A stretch of 64,000 bases of DNA from Halictus rubicundus (lineage: Eukaryota > Arthropoda > Insecta > Hymenoptera > Halictidae), in the NCBI RefSeq assembly GCF_050948215.1, contig NC_135158.1:10959822-11023821 (forward strand), in the 5' to 3' direction. Within the stretch, counting starts at the first letter, position 1, and each line of letters opens with the position of its first letter. A program made the translations under genes and the position numbers. This document shows positions 1 to 10,900 of the stretch, in pieces. The notes under the pieces were generated by a model. That model searched no databases and was not told where the DNA came from. It was given only the letters and a program-made list of their open reading frames with translations.

Positions 1-2799
1 GCACAATCATTTTATCCTCTCCAACCCTCTCTTCGCCCATACTATTCCACGGTCCTCGTGCCGTGACAGCGATCGACAAATCCCCGTGTCGAAGCCAGAC
101 CTCGCTGCAGGTTTTGTTGCTCCCGTCTATTTTCGTCAATTTCATTTTTTTTTTTTTCGAAACAACATGACCCTTGAACTTCTGTCATAGCGTGCGAAGA
201 GGGCAGGTAAATCAAATGATTAAAAAATAATAATTTCAAAAGCTACGTAATCCGCAACATCCACGTTTATAAATTAATATTTTCGAGATTCTAAAGTCGC
301 CAAGTGCTGGTCACCTAAATGTGTGTGTCACCTATGTGTGTGTTTTAATTCGTCAACATTGAACTACGATTTTAAATTATTCGAATTATTATTTTAAATT
401 ACTAAACTCCGAAGACCCGTTGCGATATTGAAATTTTTCTCCTGCGGTAATAGATTTATTAGAACAATACACACAGAAGAATACGCCGGAACTTCGCGCA
501 GAAGAGTAGGCGCGTAGTTTGCATGACCATTTTTATTTTTCGCGCGCACGGACCTAATCTGTAAGAACGGGCAATTTATTTTAATACAGAGTGTATGTAT
601 GAAAATTCTATGTGCTATCCCGCGTTTTGCACAAGTCGTCGCAGAAGCCATCCGAGATACGTTGATTTGCGTGTAACTAGTTATGCAAATGCACGTGCTG
701 CACGGATAGAAGAAAAAATTATATATGCAGAATGTTGTGCAGTTAAACACACCTGCGGCTGCATGAAAAGCTTAGGGGTGTAGGCGACATACGTTCGAAA
801 CTAGGACAGAAAGTAGATGCGTTCCCGATGATTAGATTACAGGCTTCTAATCGATGGGTGTCCTCGCAGAACTGATGAACACGACGGTGTCGTGGAATCG
901 TAGGTCACGTGCACGCGACGTGAAATTATTACGTACACGGATAAGTTTCTGCTGTTCTTTTGCTAAATCAAAATCTCTTTTTTGTAATGTAACGAAAACA
1001 CTTGTCTACATAAACAAATTACATACACACGTACTATTAGTTCCGACATGTATCAGCAAACGGCAGAAACTGATTCAAGTGGCTGATATTTTCACGGATA
1101 GGCGACGTCCCCTGAAAAATTCCTCGGCGTTTACGTGTTCGGTGGTTAGGCGATGGCAATGGCCGAGCAAAAATCACAAAAGCCGTGTATAACGCGGGGC
1201 TGTTAACCAATATTCCCGCTTTCGGCACCGGCAGGATTTAAACCCCGACGGTTCGCGTATGGAAATTTATGAGACTATTTCGCATGTAAGCACTAACCAG
1301 GTGTGGCTACACATAAATTTCACATCCTCGCGCGTATATTTCAGACCCTTCACCCTCTGCTCCTCCGTTTTACTCGGTAGGTGTGGACCAACTTACCAGA
1401 AGTTACCTTCCCGGTATCCACTTCTCTCCGCTCGCCCCCGCCTTCAAATTCCTATCTCTCTCTCTTACACTTTTGCTTTCTAGCGTCGGCTCTATCTTCG
1501 CAACTACAGCCACCCCCGCCTCTCTTTCTTCCGCCTTGAACCTTGCTCGTCTTATCCGTTGTACACGCTATAGTTAACCCTCTCTCTTATTCTTCGCCCG
1601 AGATCGTATACCTAAATCACCCCCGACTACTCCGGAACACCGAGGCGCCTTTCTAATTGCTCCACGCTACGTTTAAATTACTTAAACCCCCACCTCAAAT
1701 TAGTTTCAGATAGGCGAAAAGAATGACGCGTTCGCCGCCACCGCGCCGGCGTGTTCGAAGAACGCGGAAGAATCTCGCCGGGAATGCTAATTTAAGCCGG
1801 ATCCCCAGGTTATGTCCAGGGATCGTTATTTCCTTGCAACGATTGTCTAATTCTCGCCGTCCAATTTGTAAAAACCGTTCGGGCTTCTACTCGGCTTCTC
1901 ACGAATTTCATTATTAAGGCGGCGCTCCGGTTCGGAGCCGTCCATTTCAGGGAATTTATGAGATGAGAAACGGTTAGGTTATTATTGGTAAAATGTTGTA
2001 AAATTCTGTATAGAGACGTTTCGATACGTTTTAAGACGATACAGTGTAATTTTCATGAAATTATATTTACCACGTTTTCAATTGTCGTACACTTCCGGCG
2101 GTATATCTCTTCTCGCGGTTGCCACGATAATAATGAATCGACCAACCTTTTCTTTTACACAGGTATGGAAGAGAGATGCTTAAAGATGTTTTAATGTTGT
2201 TAAGAAATTTTTGTTCAGCACGCATTTTTGTTCAGTATTTTGTATGCGTGCCTGAGCAGTATCCTTAATTTCATCAAATTAATTACGCCACTCGGAAAGA
2301 TATACTACAAGTAAATATATTTTTTTTATTAGCTGTAAAATAGCATCGTGAAAAGGAAACTCTAAATCATAGTGCAACATTGTAAAACCGACGTGTTCTT
2401 GTACAACCATCACCGGGCTCTCCCATTGGCGCAATCGTTCGTTCTATAACCGATAATGCGCGGCGACATTTCATTCTCGTCGACGGCTTTTATTGCTATT
2501 TATTCAAGTTCGCCGAAGATGAGACAGGAGCAGCAATTTTTGCAGGCGCGCTTCAAAGGGGAGTCTATAGAGGCAAATATTTGCGGGCATTCGAAGCAGT
2601 TGTTGCGAGTCGACCGGTGGCAAAGGTAACTATCACCGTAATATTTCTCGAACGGAAACATTTTTCCAGGCAAACGAGCAAACGGCTTCTCCTTATTGGC
2701 CGGGGGGTCTTAATACCCGGTGGATAATTAGAGGGCTCGAGACAGCGCGGGGTACCCACGACGTATTTTTCATTGGCAGCGGATTCTGTATCCGGCACG

Positions 2800-2802
<3 letters not shown>
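1..2802. other. noncoding stretch, no gene recognised
   Basis: I see no supported gene here. The stretch mixes AT-rich DNA with CpG-containing patches. A pyrimidine-rich patch lies at about 1400-1620 and a short poly-T/A tract near 145-160. Short open frames on both strands have no domain, no signal peptide and no splice framing. An acceptor-plus-donor-like site near 2162 is listed separately. Confidence 0.6.
2143..2168 (+). other. possible recursive-splice-like site (weak)
   Basis: A good polypyrimidine tract (CCTTTTCTTTTACACAG) ends at CAG (2160-2162) and is followed at once by GTATGG. An acceptor joined directly to a donor is the shape of a zero-length-exon site. However, GTATGG is a poor donor (G at +5 present only by shift, no GTRAGT), and no clear branch point is visible beyond an imperfect CGACCAAC. 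It may equally be an ordinary acceptor or chance. It is listed because a far better example lies at 49.8 kb on the same strand. Confidence 0.2.

Positions 2803-2848
<46 letters not shown>
2803..2848. repeat. (GA)23 microsatellite
   Basis: An uninterrupted GA dinucleotide run of 46 bp. Read through, it encodes only alternating RE/ER or SL peptides, so the open frames crossing it are artefacts of the repeat. Pure tracts of this length are usually length-polymorphic, and GA tracts can also bind GAGA-type factors. Confidence 0.97.
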
Positions 2849-2851
<3 letters not shown>

Positions 2852-3347
2852 GAGGCACGACAAAGGAACAATTATCGAACTGTGAATTAACGTTAGGCAT
2901 ATTGAGCAATCTCACGTGGAATCAGCCGGAGGCGTCTGGAGACGTCCTCATCTCGGGCAAAACCGAGCAAAGGGATGAAACGCACGACTGCGACCAATCA
3001 CGTTCGCAATTAAAGGCAAAGCTGTAGCCGCGAGGGAAACTCGCAGGAGGAAGGGACGGAAACGTATCTCGTACATGTTCCCCCTTGGCGCAACAACGAC
3101 ACACTCTCCGGGCGTCCTTTTAAATACGTGACCTGTAAATAATTGCATGAAGGGACAAAGCACGTGCACAACTGGACCTCCAGTGTACCGAGAGTATACC
3201 GTTACACTATGTTAGCTGATCACGTGCACACATACGTACCCACGGACCCTGTACGTACAAGCGGCCGCCGTTTTCTTTCTTCCTTTCATCTGTTTCTTTG
3301 TATCTGCCCAGCTTTGTCTTCACTCGGCCTTCGGTTCCTTCTCCTAT

Positions 3348-3378
3348 CTCCTCCTCCTCCTCCTCCTGCTCCTCCTCC
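3348..3378. repeat. (CTC)n trinucleotide repeat
   Basis: About ten CTC units with one internal GCT interruption, inside a CT-rich stretch. The proline-rich translation in this region is a by-product of the repeat. Confidence 0.9.
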
Positions 3379-3882
3379 GGGCGAATGTTATGTACCGTGG
3401 TGTGTGGTGGCCGTACACTCCGTTTCTCCTTGCTCCCTACTCAACGTGATTAGAGCCCCTTGAGAAAATGTCACTGCGACAGGATTCCTAAAGTTACTCG
3501 GCACACTTGCCGGCCTCGAAGGACCGCGCCGGTGCCACATAAACATAACTGTTCGTATGCGTTTCGTATCGGTGAAAGAGCCGGCGACTATCTTATAGAT
3601 AGGAGGGACGGTAATAGCGACGCGACCTATACCGCGTGCTTGGGGTAAACAGTTTCTGAATATAGCCTTGATGGGAGTGGCGCGTTTTTTACACGGGCAC
3701 GCGAAAGTGGTCGAACAATCGCGTTTGTGATGGTGAACGAATGAAATGTACCTATCCGTGGCCACGTGGAATGTTTATTAAACCGTGTGGACCTGACGCT
3801 AATTCAGTCAATGTACCGTGGAATTTTCAGTTGATGTGTGTGCATTTTCACAATGCTTTCTTTTAAGAAATCAATTTTTTCA

Positions 3883-4117
3883 CCCTTAGCACTCGAATAG
3901 CGACTGTAAGGCGCCACTAAAAATTGCTGTATCATTATTCAACATTTGTTTTACATTATTAAATTTGTGTGTACTTAATAAATTACTAAACACTTCAGTA
4001 TTGTACAAGTAAGGTGCACCATGTTAGTATGTATAACATGAAAAATATAGAAGGGAAATATTCTAGGTCGGAAGAAATGTTTCGTTTTAGTGTTAAAATA
4101 GCTTCGAGTGGAAAGGA
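3883..4117. mobile_element. degenerate small TTAA inverted-repeat element (piggyBac-like MITE)
   Basis: The left end reads CCCTTAGCACTCGAA just after TTCA (3879-3882), a one-base-decayed TTAA. The right end, read on the other strand, gives CCTTTCCACTCGAA next to an intact TTAA (4118-4121). The two ends match at about 11 of 14 positions. The 235-bp interior is AT-rich and carries no open frame, as expected for a non-autonomous element. TTAA duplications with ends beginning CCC are characteristic of the piggyBac superfamily. The ends are decayed, so this is probably an old copy. The exact right boundary is uncertain by a base or two. Confidence 0.45.
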
Positions 4118-5220
4118 TTAAACACATTTTTTAGCAAGTGGATTTTCCTATTTTATGAGAAAGCAATAGATAAGTTCACTTAGATTGAGAAAATTGATTG
4201 CACGTTCGAATACTTTTACGATTCGTCAAAAACACAGGAATACCCTTTTGCCCATCACAAATAATTTTTTTTTTTAAACGTCAAAAGTTGCAAGCACGAG
4301 TATTCGAATGATTTCGCGAGCCCGTGTGTGCATCGGCCACAGACGAATTACAAACGTTCCTCTTTTTCTTTAACACCGACGCGAACTCGGATTAATTACG
4401 AAGCGATTTTCGGGGGAACGCGTGTAACGGTTATACCAAAGACCAGTGTGCATTTATACTTGACGCACAATGGTCGTCCGAGCACGCATTCGCGGCTGTA
4501 CGCGTGCAATCGATGTTTTGTAATCGAACGCTGCGCTCTGTCGGATTTACTGCTATTATTTTTTAATTACATTTCGTGGATCACATTTGTATCTCCGTTC
4601 TCTCGATACGCAGTCGCACTTTTGTAAGGGAATCTCGTTTCAGCGGGCGTGCTGCGCGGAACACGGTTTTAATTTTCATTAAATTCGATACTCCCGTGTT
4701 TTGAACCCATAACCTCGCCTGTGTGTGTGGATATGTGTATGCGCGCGTGTGTGAAACGCCGGGGGATGATATGTGTGCGTACGGTGTCCATGCACATATA
4801 TCTATGGCTTATAGCGATGCTGCTAGGGGAAGGAGTACCAGACTGGAGAACCGCAACCTAGTTGTACAGCCATTCTGCAATCCCGGAAATCAAAACCGAC
4901 CATTTCTCGCGGTCGATCGTGACGCAGAAACGCCGCTAATGCTAAATGAATCGATAATTATCGATACTCTCCGCAATTCCGAGAAATATCAATTCCCGAT
5001 AATGTCCAATTGTGCGTTCTTGATTCAAATTTACCGAGTGACCGCGACTTTTCGGATAGAAAAATCCAACTATTGAATCAATCTGTGCTTGATATCACTA
5101 AACTATCTAAGAACGTGCTGCTTCCGGTAATTTTCTTTCAGGATAATTGACAAGTGAAAAATTTCTGTGATATACACATAACTCTTAACTTTGTTCTCAA
5201 TTTTTTTTCACAACACAATA

Positions 5221-5260
5221 TTAACCCTCCGACGGCCGAGCCCAAGTCTATTTTGACCCA
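5221..5260 (+). mobile_element. possible solitary end of a TTAA element
   Basis: TTAACCCTCCGACGGCCGAG has the form of a piggyBac-like end at its TTAA target site. I cannot find a matching inverted end (GGAGGGTTAA) within the next few hundred bases, so it is either a truncated copy or a chance match. Confidence 0.25.
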
Positions 5261-5767
5261 GAGTATCGAGATCGTCATTCGATTACTCAGTTACGGGCGA
5301 ATTAATTAAATGAACGCGTTAGAGACAATAGAGAGATTAACGTGTCTACAAGAGGTACCTTCAAAAATATGTTTTAAAAAATTAAGCTATTCGACGTTTC
5401 GAAAATTCATTTCGTTCTCGTTTAATATTTCAGCATTAAAGTAAATGTAGAGATATAGAAGAGAGATGAACATGCAATACCATTGCAATAGCGAACTTTT
5501 TTAATTGTAACCAGATACGTCCGTAACAATTTCCTCAAAGATCTCTCGAACAGAAAATTTCAGTTCGGTCCGTTTAATAGAAAAGAAAAAGGGAAAAGAA
5601 GAGGGGCAAGAGACCGGAGAAAATACAAGAGGGATGCGCATCCCGTTCTAACAGAGGATTCGCTTCGCCACGAAACGTTTTTGCGAATTCATACCGAGAA
5701 ATCTCCAGGCGACTACATTTTTCTCTACCTTGACTATAATCGTAGCGCACAGAATTCACGTTGTTCC

Positions 5768-5779
5768 TCTCATTCTCTT

Positions 5780-5817
<38 letters not shown>

Positions 5818-5839
5818 CCTCTCTCTCTCTTTCTCTCTC
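5768..5839. repeat. (CT)n microsatellite, interrupted
   Basis: A long CT dinucleotide tract interrupted by CCCC at 5815-5818 and by short TTTC units. It mirrors the GA tracts elsewhere in the window. Open frames crossing it are repeat artefacts. Confidence 0.95.
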
Positions 5840-5965
5840 GATCCATTCTTTTGCGTATATGACGTCGCGAAAACCAATTCGCGGTTAGATATGAATGGAT
5901 ATCTCAACGGCCCGTCAAAATGCGAAATTGTCGACGCTTATGTAGACGGAGACGCAGTGCGAACA

Positions 5966-5986
5966 GGGGGGTGGGGGGGAAGGGGG
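5966..5986 (+). other. G-quadruplex-type G tract
   Basis: G6, T, G7, AA, G5 within 21 bases. The central G7 can supply two runs, so a four-tract quadruplex is possible on the plus strand. Confidence 0.5.
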
Positions 5987-6898
5987 CTCGATGCGGTTTC
6001 AGCGACAATTCGTCGCGAGCTGAGTTGAAATTTATTTTATTTGCCTATCGGTGGGTTTGCGACGCGCCATCTTGTTCCGCGAGCACGGCACACTTGACAG
6101 AAATAAAGAAAGAGGGAGAAAGAGAGAAAAACCGGGTCCGTCCCGTGAGACTCGAGGCGTCTCATTAGGCACGATTCAGTGTACCACACTCCGGCAGATC
6201 CTTGCCTTCCAGATTGTTCCATTTTCCTTCATACATATTTAAATTATTGAAATTGCAGCATTACCATATTTCATTGATTTATCGATGCCTCTTCTCAGCT
6301 CTTTCTTCCCTCCACTTCCCCTCTTCTTTATCTCTTTTTTTCACGGTCTACTTTCTTCTTCAATATCTTTCCATTTTCGTTTTTTCAACCCCCATCCCCT
6401 TGAACCCCGTGCCGCCGCCGGTGCTTGCGCTTCTTCTCGATATCTCCGGAATTATTTTCGTCCACTGAGCCATTCGATTATGATAAAGCAAAGTAAAGAT
6501 AATGGATCATAATACACGGTACGTGGGTACTCGCCACCGTTCACTCGGTATTGACTTATCGAATCCACCTTGTTTTATTTTCGTGGTGAAATATAATTCT
6601 CCATATTTCCTATCGTCGTTTCATAAAGGATTTACTCGTTCGGCGTGTAATTTTCATAGTAATGTTAGTATCATTACTATCTTGATCTAAGGACGGTCTA
6701 AAGGAAAATTAAAATGTACGTACATTCTTAAGATTTTAATTCTGGATTTTTCACTGTAAGAGGAGTTCTGGCTGGTTTCCATTGCGTAATTCAATTAAAA
6801 ATTGCATTAGCCTCTACCGCGGTAACACCGTTTTGCCATTATACGTTCAAGAAGGTAGAAATTTAATAAATTAACGACGTACGAACCACGTCTAAACA

Positions 6899-7423
6899 AT
6901 GGCACATAAAATCACTGAAGAACTAAAATACCTGGTACGTGAAAATAAATCTGTGCAGAAGACAGAGGGGGTAGGGGGTAAGGTATTGGCATTACGGCGA
7001 GCACATGCAACCATAGTTGCCGAGGCTTTAACGATATTAGACTGCTTCTGTTCTAATGACCAAGGCAACCAGAATTCTCTCGCAGCACGGTTCGACGTGG
7101 AGTTTACACCTTTACAACCAATAAAGCTGTGCCGGCGGAGGTGTTCGGGTCAATCCGGCCCCTGTCGACGGTTTGAAGACCTTCTTGCTTGTGGACTCCC
7201 GCCCATTTCCCTTGGTTCGACTCGAGCCTGGGTACGGCCCTCCCAGGTTACACCCTTCAAACACCGGCGAACTGCTCCCAGTAACCGACGACAGATCGAA
7301 CAGACGGCTAAACAGCTTTACACCTATTTTATGGAGTCCGATATTGCATTTAGAATCGCGATAAGGCACGCTACCGCCCACCTAGTAACGACCGACAATG
7401 GGAATGTTATAACCCCGTTGTGA
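6899..7423 (+). CDS. unrecognised open reading frame, 174 codons (tentative)
   Basis: This is one of the few longer frames that starts at a true ATG in a good eukaryotic context (AAACAATGG). I do not recognise the protein. The first roughly 24 residues (MAHKITEELKYLVRENKS...) are charged and helix-prone. A short hydrophobic patch follows (about residues 36-50), then an Arg/Cys/Pro-rich middle with no motif. There is no signal peptide and no obvious domain. A donor-like G|GTAAGG at 6977-6983 would cut the frame after about residue 26, so only the N-terminal part might be a first coding exon. There is no paired promoter or polyadenylation signal. In a window this size an open frame of this length can arise by chance, so I rate it low. 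It could also be spurious. Confidence 0.18.
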   Translation: MAHKITEELKYLVRENKSVQKTEGVGGKVLALRRAHATIVAEALTILDCFCSNDQGNQNSLAARFDVEFTPLQPIKLCRRRCSGQSGPCRRFEDLLACGLPPISLGSTRAWVRPSQVTPFKHRRTAPSNRRQIEQTAKQLYTYFMESDIAFRIAIRHATAHLVTTDNGNVITPL

Positions 7424-7830
7424 AAATATTGAACCATGACGCCACGGAGACACGTACATAGGACAAACCTTCGAAAGTGGTTAAGGGACCGCGAACGAAT
7501 AAACCGTTTATAGGTCTAGAGAGCTTGAATTTATGGCCAAGGAGTGGCGGTCTGCGCGGAGCATGAAGCAGAAAGCAGGCTAGTTATTTCGATATTTGAC
7601 GCTCGTAAAACTCGTTTCTCCTGCTAATGAAAGAATTCGAACGGATGACGCTACACGTGACCCCAATATGAATTATCAATTAACCAATTCCGAATATCGA
7701 ATCAAACTATTTTCCTTCGCTGCTCCTTACACGCGATATGACTTTATGCAAATTTGTATATTTGTAGATGAATATGAAGAAAAGATTGATTGACTGGTCA
7801 ATTGTTATTTTCTTTGCTATTAGTTCTTGT
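7424..7830. other. noncoding stretch
   Basis: I see nothing distinct here beyond short unremarkable open frames. Confidence 0.5.
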
Positions 7831-7993
7831 CAGTGTTGGGCGAAATTAAATAAACTAGAATAGAATTTTACTTGCGCAAGCAGAAATAAATTATTTATCA
7901 CTTGAACAAGTTTAAATACATTATTTAAATTATGAAAATAATCGTTACTTACATAATTACATGTATAACTCAGATATAAAGTAATTCCAATTT
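7831..7993. mobile_element. possible hAT-like element end
   Basis: CAGTGTTGGGCGAAATT at 7831 has the CAGTGTTGGGC start common to many hAT-type terminal repeats. The DNA that follows is AT-rich with repeated AATTA/ACTTG words, as in hAT-derived MITEs. No matching inverted right end is seen, so the right boundary is arbitrary. A similar but diverged word (TAGTGTTGGACGAAATT) occurs near 16859. Confidence 0.3.
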
Positions 7994-10900
7994 TTGGAAC
8001 CGTTAAACCTTTATATCCTCTTCAGGGTAACCAAACAACGTATTTCCACGCGCTGTCTCTTCAAGTGGATTATTCAAATAAAAATCGGATTATGCGAACG
8101 GAGGTATGAAATGTGTCGCATGAATAAAATGAAGCGCCATCGAATGCAGATAATTCTAATGCCGTTAGAATGGTTGAATGCTTGTTTCCCTCGGCTAAAG
8201 GAAACTCCCTTCAGTTAACAGTCCGTCCGTATGCTTCGTTCGAGCTTTAACTGCATTTCCAGACGTGCCCCAGGTGCCCTCTACTCGAAAGTCATTCGCC
8301 AATATAGACTTTACTAGCAATAAAGCCAATGACGGGTCTCGTGCCCAGTCGGATGCGTAAATCGTGCATTTTCCCGAGCCAGCCGGTATCCTGTGCTACG
8401 ATACGTCCCTCCAACGGCCGATCGGTCTGACATCCGTCACGATTTCGCCGGGCTACCGTTCGAAATTAACGGGTTCAAAGGCACCCAACACGGCCAATTC
8501 TACTGAAATTGTGCGCGCCTGCGTAACGATCTGTCTCGTATACTGTTACACGCTCGCAGCCTTCGGGATTGATAGCGAAGTGTGTCCCTGCTGAAAATTT
8601 GTTCGCGAAAGAAACAGGGGAAATACGTCGGCACGTCGATCCCGCCTGGATCGATGAAAATATTAGAATCTATTCAACTTCGACTAACCGCTCACAAATC
8701 TAGTTTTCTGATTGATTCATATTTGCTTACTCTCACGTCCACGCTCATTCTGGAATACACGAATATTTTATTACTGCACAGAATGTATCCGAAATTCACT
8801 TTATTATATATTAAAAATTGAATTTCACACGGAATCTTGTGGATATTTTATTCACAATTATTCACAATTAGAAAGTGGTTGCAAATGCGAAAATACTTAA
8901 ATAATATGCGTCAGAACTTTTTCATAGAAGCCTTAGCGATAGAGAAAATTGGCTTTAAAATTACTTCGGTTACGTGCCGGTTTTATTAAAATAGACTACC
9001 AATTTTTAACTAGAAATTAGTTCTTGTGATTAACTTTTCGCGCTTTGCATATAAACGGGAAGAGGACGTGATTCAAATTGAGCGAAATTTATGAAATTAA
9101 GATTCACAATTAAACTTTGGATAATTCGGAGTTGATCGGATTTATTTACTCGATCTGTGAGCAGCACGATATTTTTCTGTAATCGTGGTTTAAGCATTTT
9201 ACGGCGTTTGTTGGGAACAGGGAAAAATTCGTGTGACTTTCGACGACTTTCAATTTACACCACTGGGTTCTCACACTGGCATCGGAGCCGCTGTCATTTA
9301 CATGCGTATTACCTTCTTTTATACAGGCGTTACCTTCTCGTAGCAGACACAGGTGTGGCTTACGAGATTCTGTAAGCCTCACTTTCGTTCTCCGTAGTGT
9401 CGAAGTTTCGACTGCCACGGGGACGGCTGCGGCGGCGTTCTTAAATGGAGCATGCTGATGTCTTCCCTTGCAAATACGTGCGGTGGACACGTGTAAAAGT
9501 CGAAAGTTGCTAAATTTTCAGGAATTTCCATAGGAAATGCTTCGAACCCGGCAACGAATTTGTATGCTTTCGCTTCGCTTAAAGCGCGCCGGCAATCTAA
9601 CAAAGTTAGCGGGGCGGTGGGAGAACAAAAAAAAAATGGAAACACGTACCATGTAACAAAAATAAATTTTGCACGAACTATTCCGGAGAATTGGAAGCGG
9701 AGACGCTTTGCTGGTCAGCCGGTTTTATACGAACCGTCGAGTTTTCTCAAAATTGATTTTTCCTGGCAGCTACGGGCTGCCCAGCGTGTTCTGCCGCCTC
9801 TCGGGCAAAGTTAGTTTTATGTTATGGTTCCACGCTGAATTTCCAGAAAAGGTTGTAAATCGAATAATGAAAACGTCAGAACCTTCCTGCGTTGAAACAC
9901 CACAATCATTTGTACTTACGTTCCAGTTGTGAAATCGCAGTTTGAAAGGTGGAACAACTTGCAAAGGGAAACGCACGAAAATAGTTTCCGCCGCTTCCCC
10001 ATTCAAACAGTGCACTTCCACGGACCGAATGAAATTATAATTTCCGTGTAATTAAAACGATTTGGTTAATCAACGATTATTACTTTTAGTAATGGATAGA
10101 AAAATCGTAATGGGTTTTATGAGAGGTATAAACGAGAGTAAATAATTTTTTAAAAGTATTCTACATCATAGAAGTAACATCATTTTAATATTTCATAGCT
10201 GCTACGCTCGAGACGTTTCCATCTCTAATTGTAAGGTTCGCAGCAAGTAGTGGTAGCGTGCAGTGGTCAGCCATGTCAGTTAAAACGTGCCCTGTACCAC
10301 TCGCGTCTGATAAATATTTAATTTATTTTCCCCAAATTGTAATTAGAAAATCTTGAGAATTAAAATGTCGCTTTTAAGATTTAATATCACAACATTTTAT
10401 TCCACTATACTTTATTTATCGTAAAAATTATAGATAATATTAATTAATACCTTTAATTGAATCATATTAGTTTAGATCAATTCTCGAAATAAATTCTTTT
10501 TATTACCAATAGATATTTCTAATAGTGCATTAACGTTTTAATTATCGAAGTAGCAACTATAAAAATTCTGAATATCTAAATTATTCATTTAATGGAGCAT
10601 CAATTGCAAAATTAACAGTTCTTCTGATTATTATGATAAAATATAGAATACGATATCTCACAAAATTGAATACATATTTATTTTTTTTTGTATTTTAACG
10701 ACAGCAGTAAACGAATGAAGAACCAAAATCTTCCAGCGTGGTATTTCAAAACTGGGTGCAGTTCGATAAAGAAACAGGCCGAAAAAAAAGGTGGGAAACA
10801 GGAGGTAGTGACGGCTAGTACGATATTTAGGCTGCGGTGATAATTCACGGTGTCTGCTGTTGGTTGTACACACGAGTCATGTGACTTTTGTACGGCCTTC

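Larger units (their letters stand above)
4122..6898. other. noncoding stretch, no gene recognised
   Basis: Nothing here looks like a gene. A GT-rich patch lies near 4720-4770. A CT microsatellite (about 5768-5839), a G-rich run (5966-5986) and a solitary TTAACCCTCC sequence (5221) are listed separately. Pyrimidine-rich DNA at 6285-6420 gives hydrophobic, serine-rich translations that look like membrane segments but only reflect base composition. Confidence 0.55.

Noticed and set aside
9540..9570. tRNA B-box-like GGGTTCGAAGC on the minus strand
   Set aside because: No A box, anticodon stem or acceptor stem can be drawn around it.
9770..10021. Possible minus-strand exon before a GTAAGTACA donor (near 9910)
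   Set aside because: No acceptor or pyrimidine tract is visible upstream, and the frame has an upstream stop without an ATG start.
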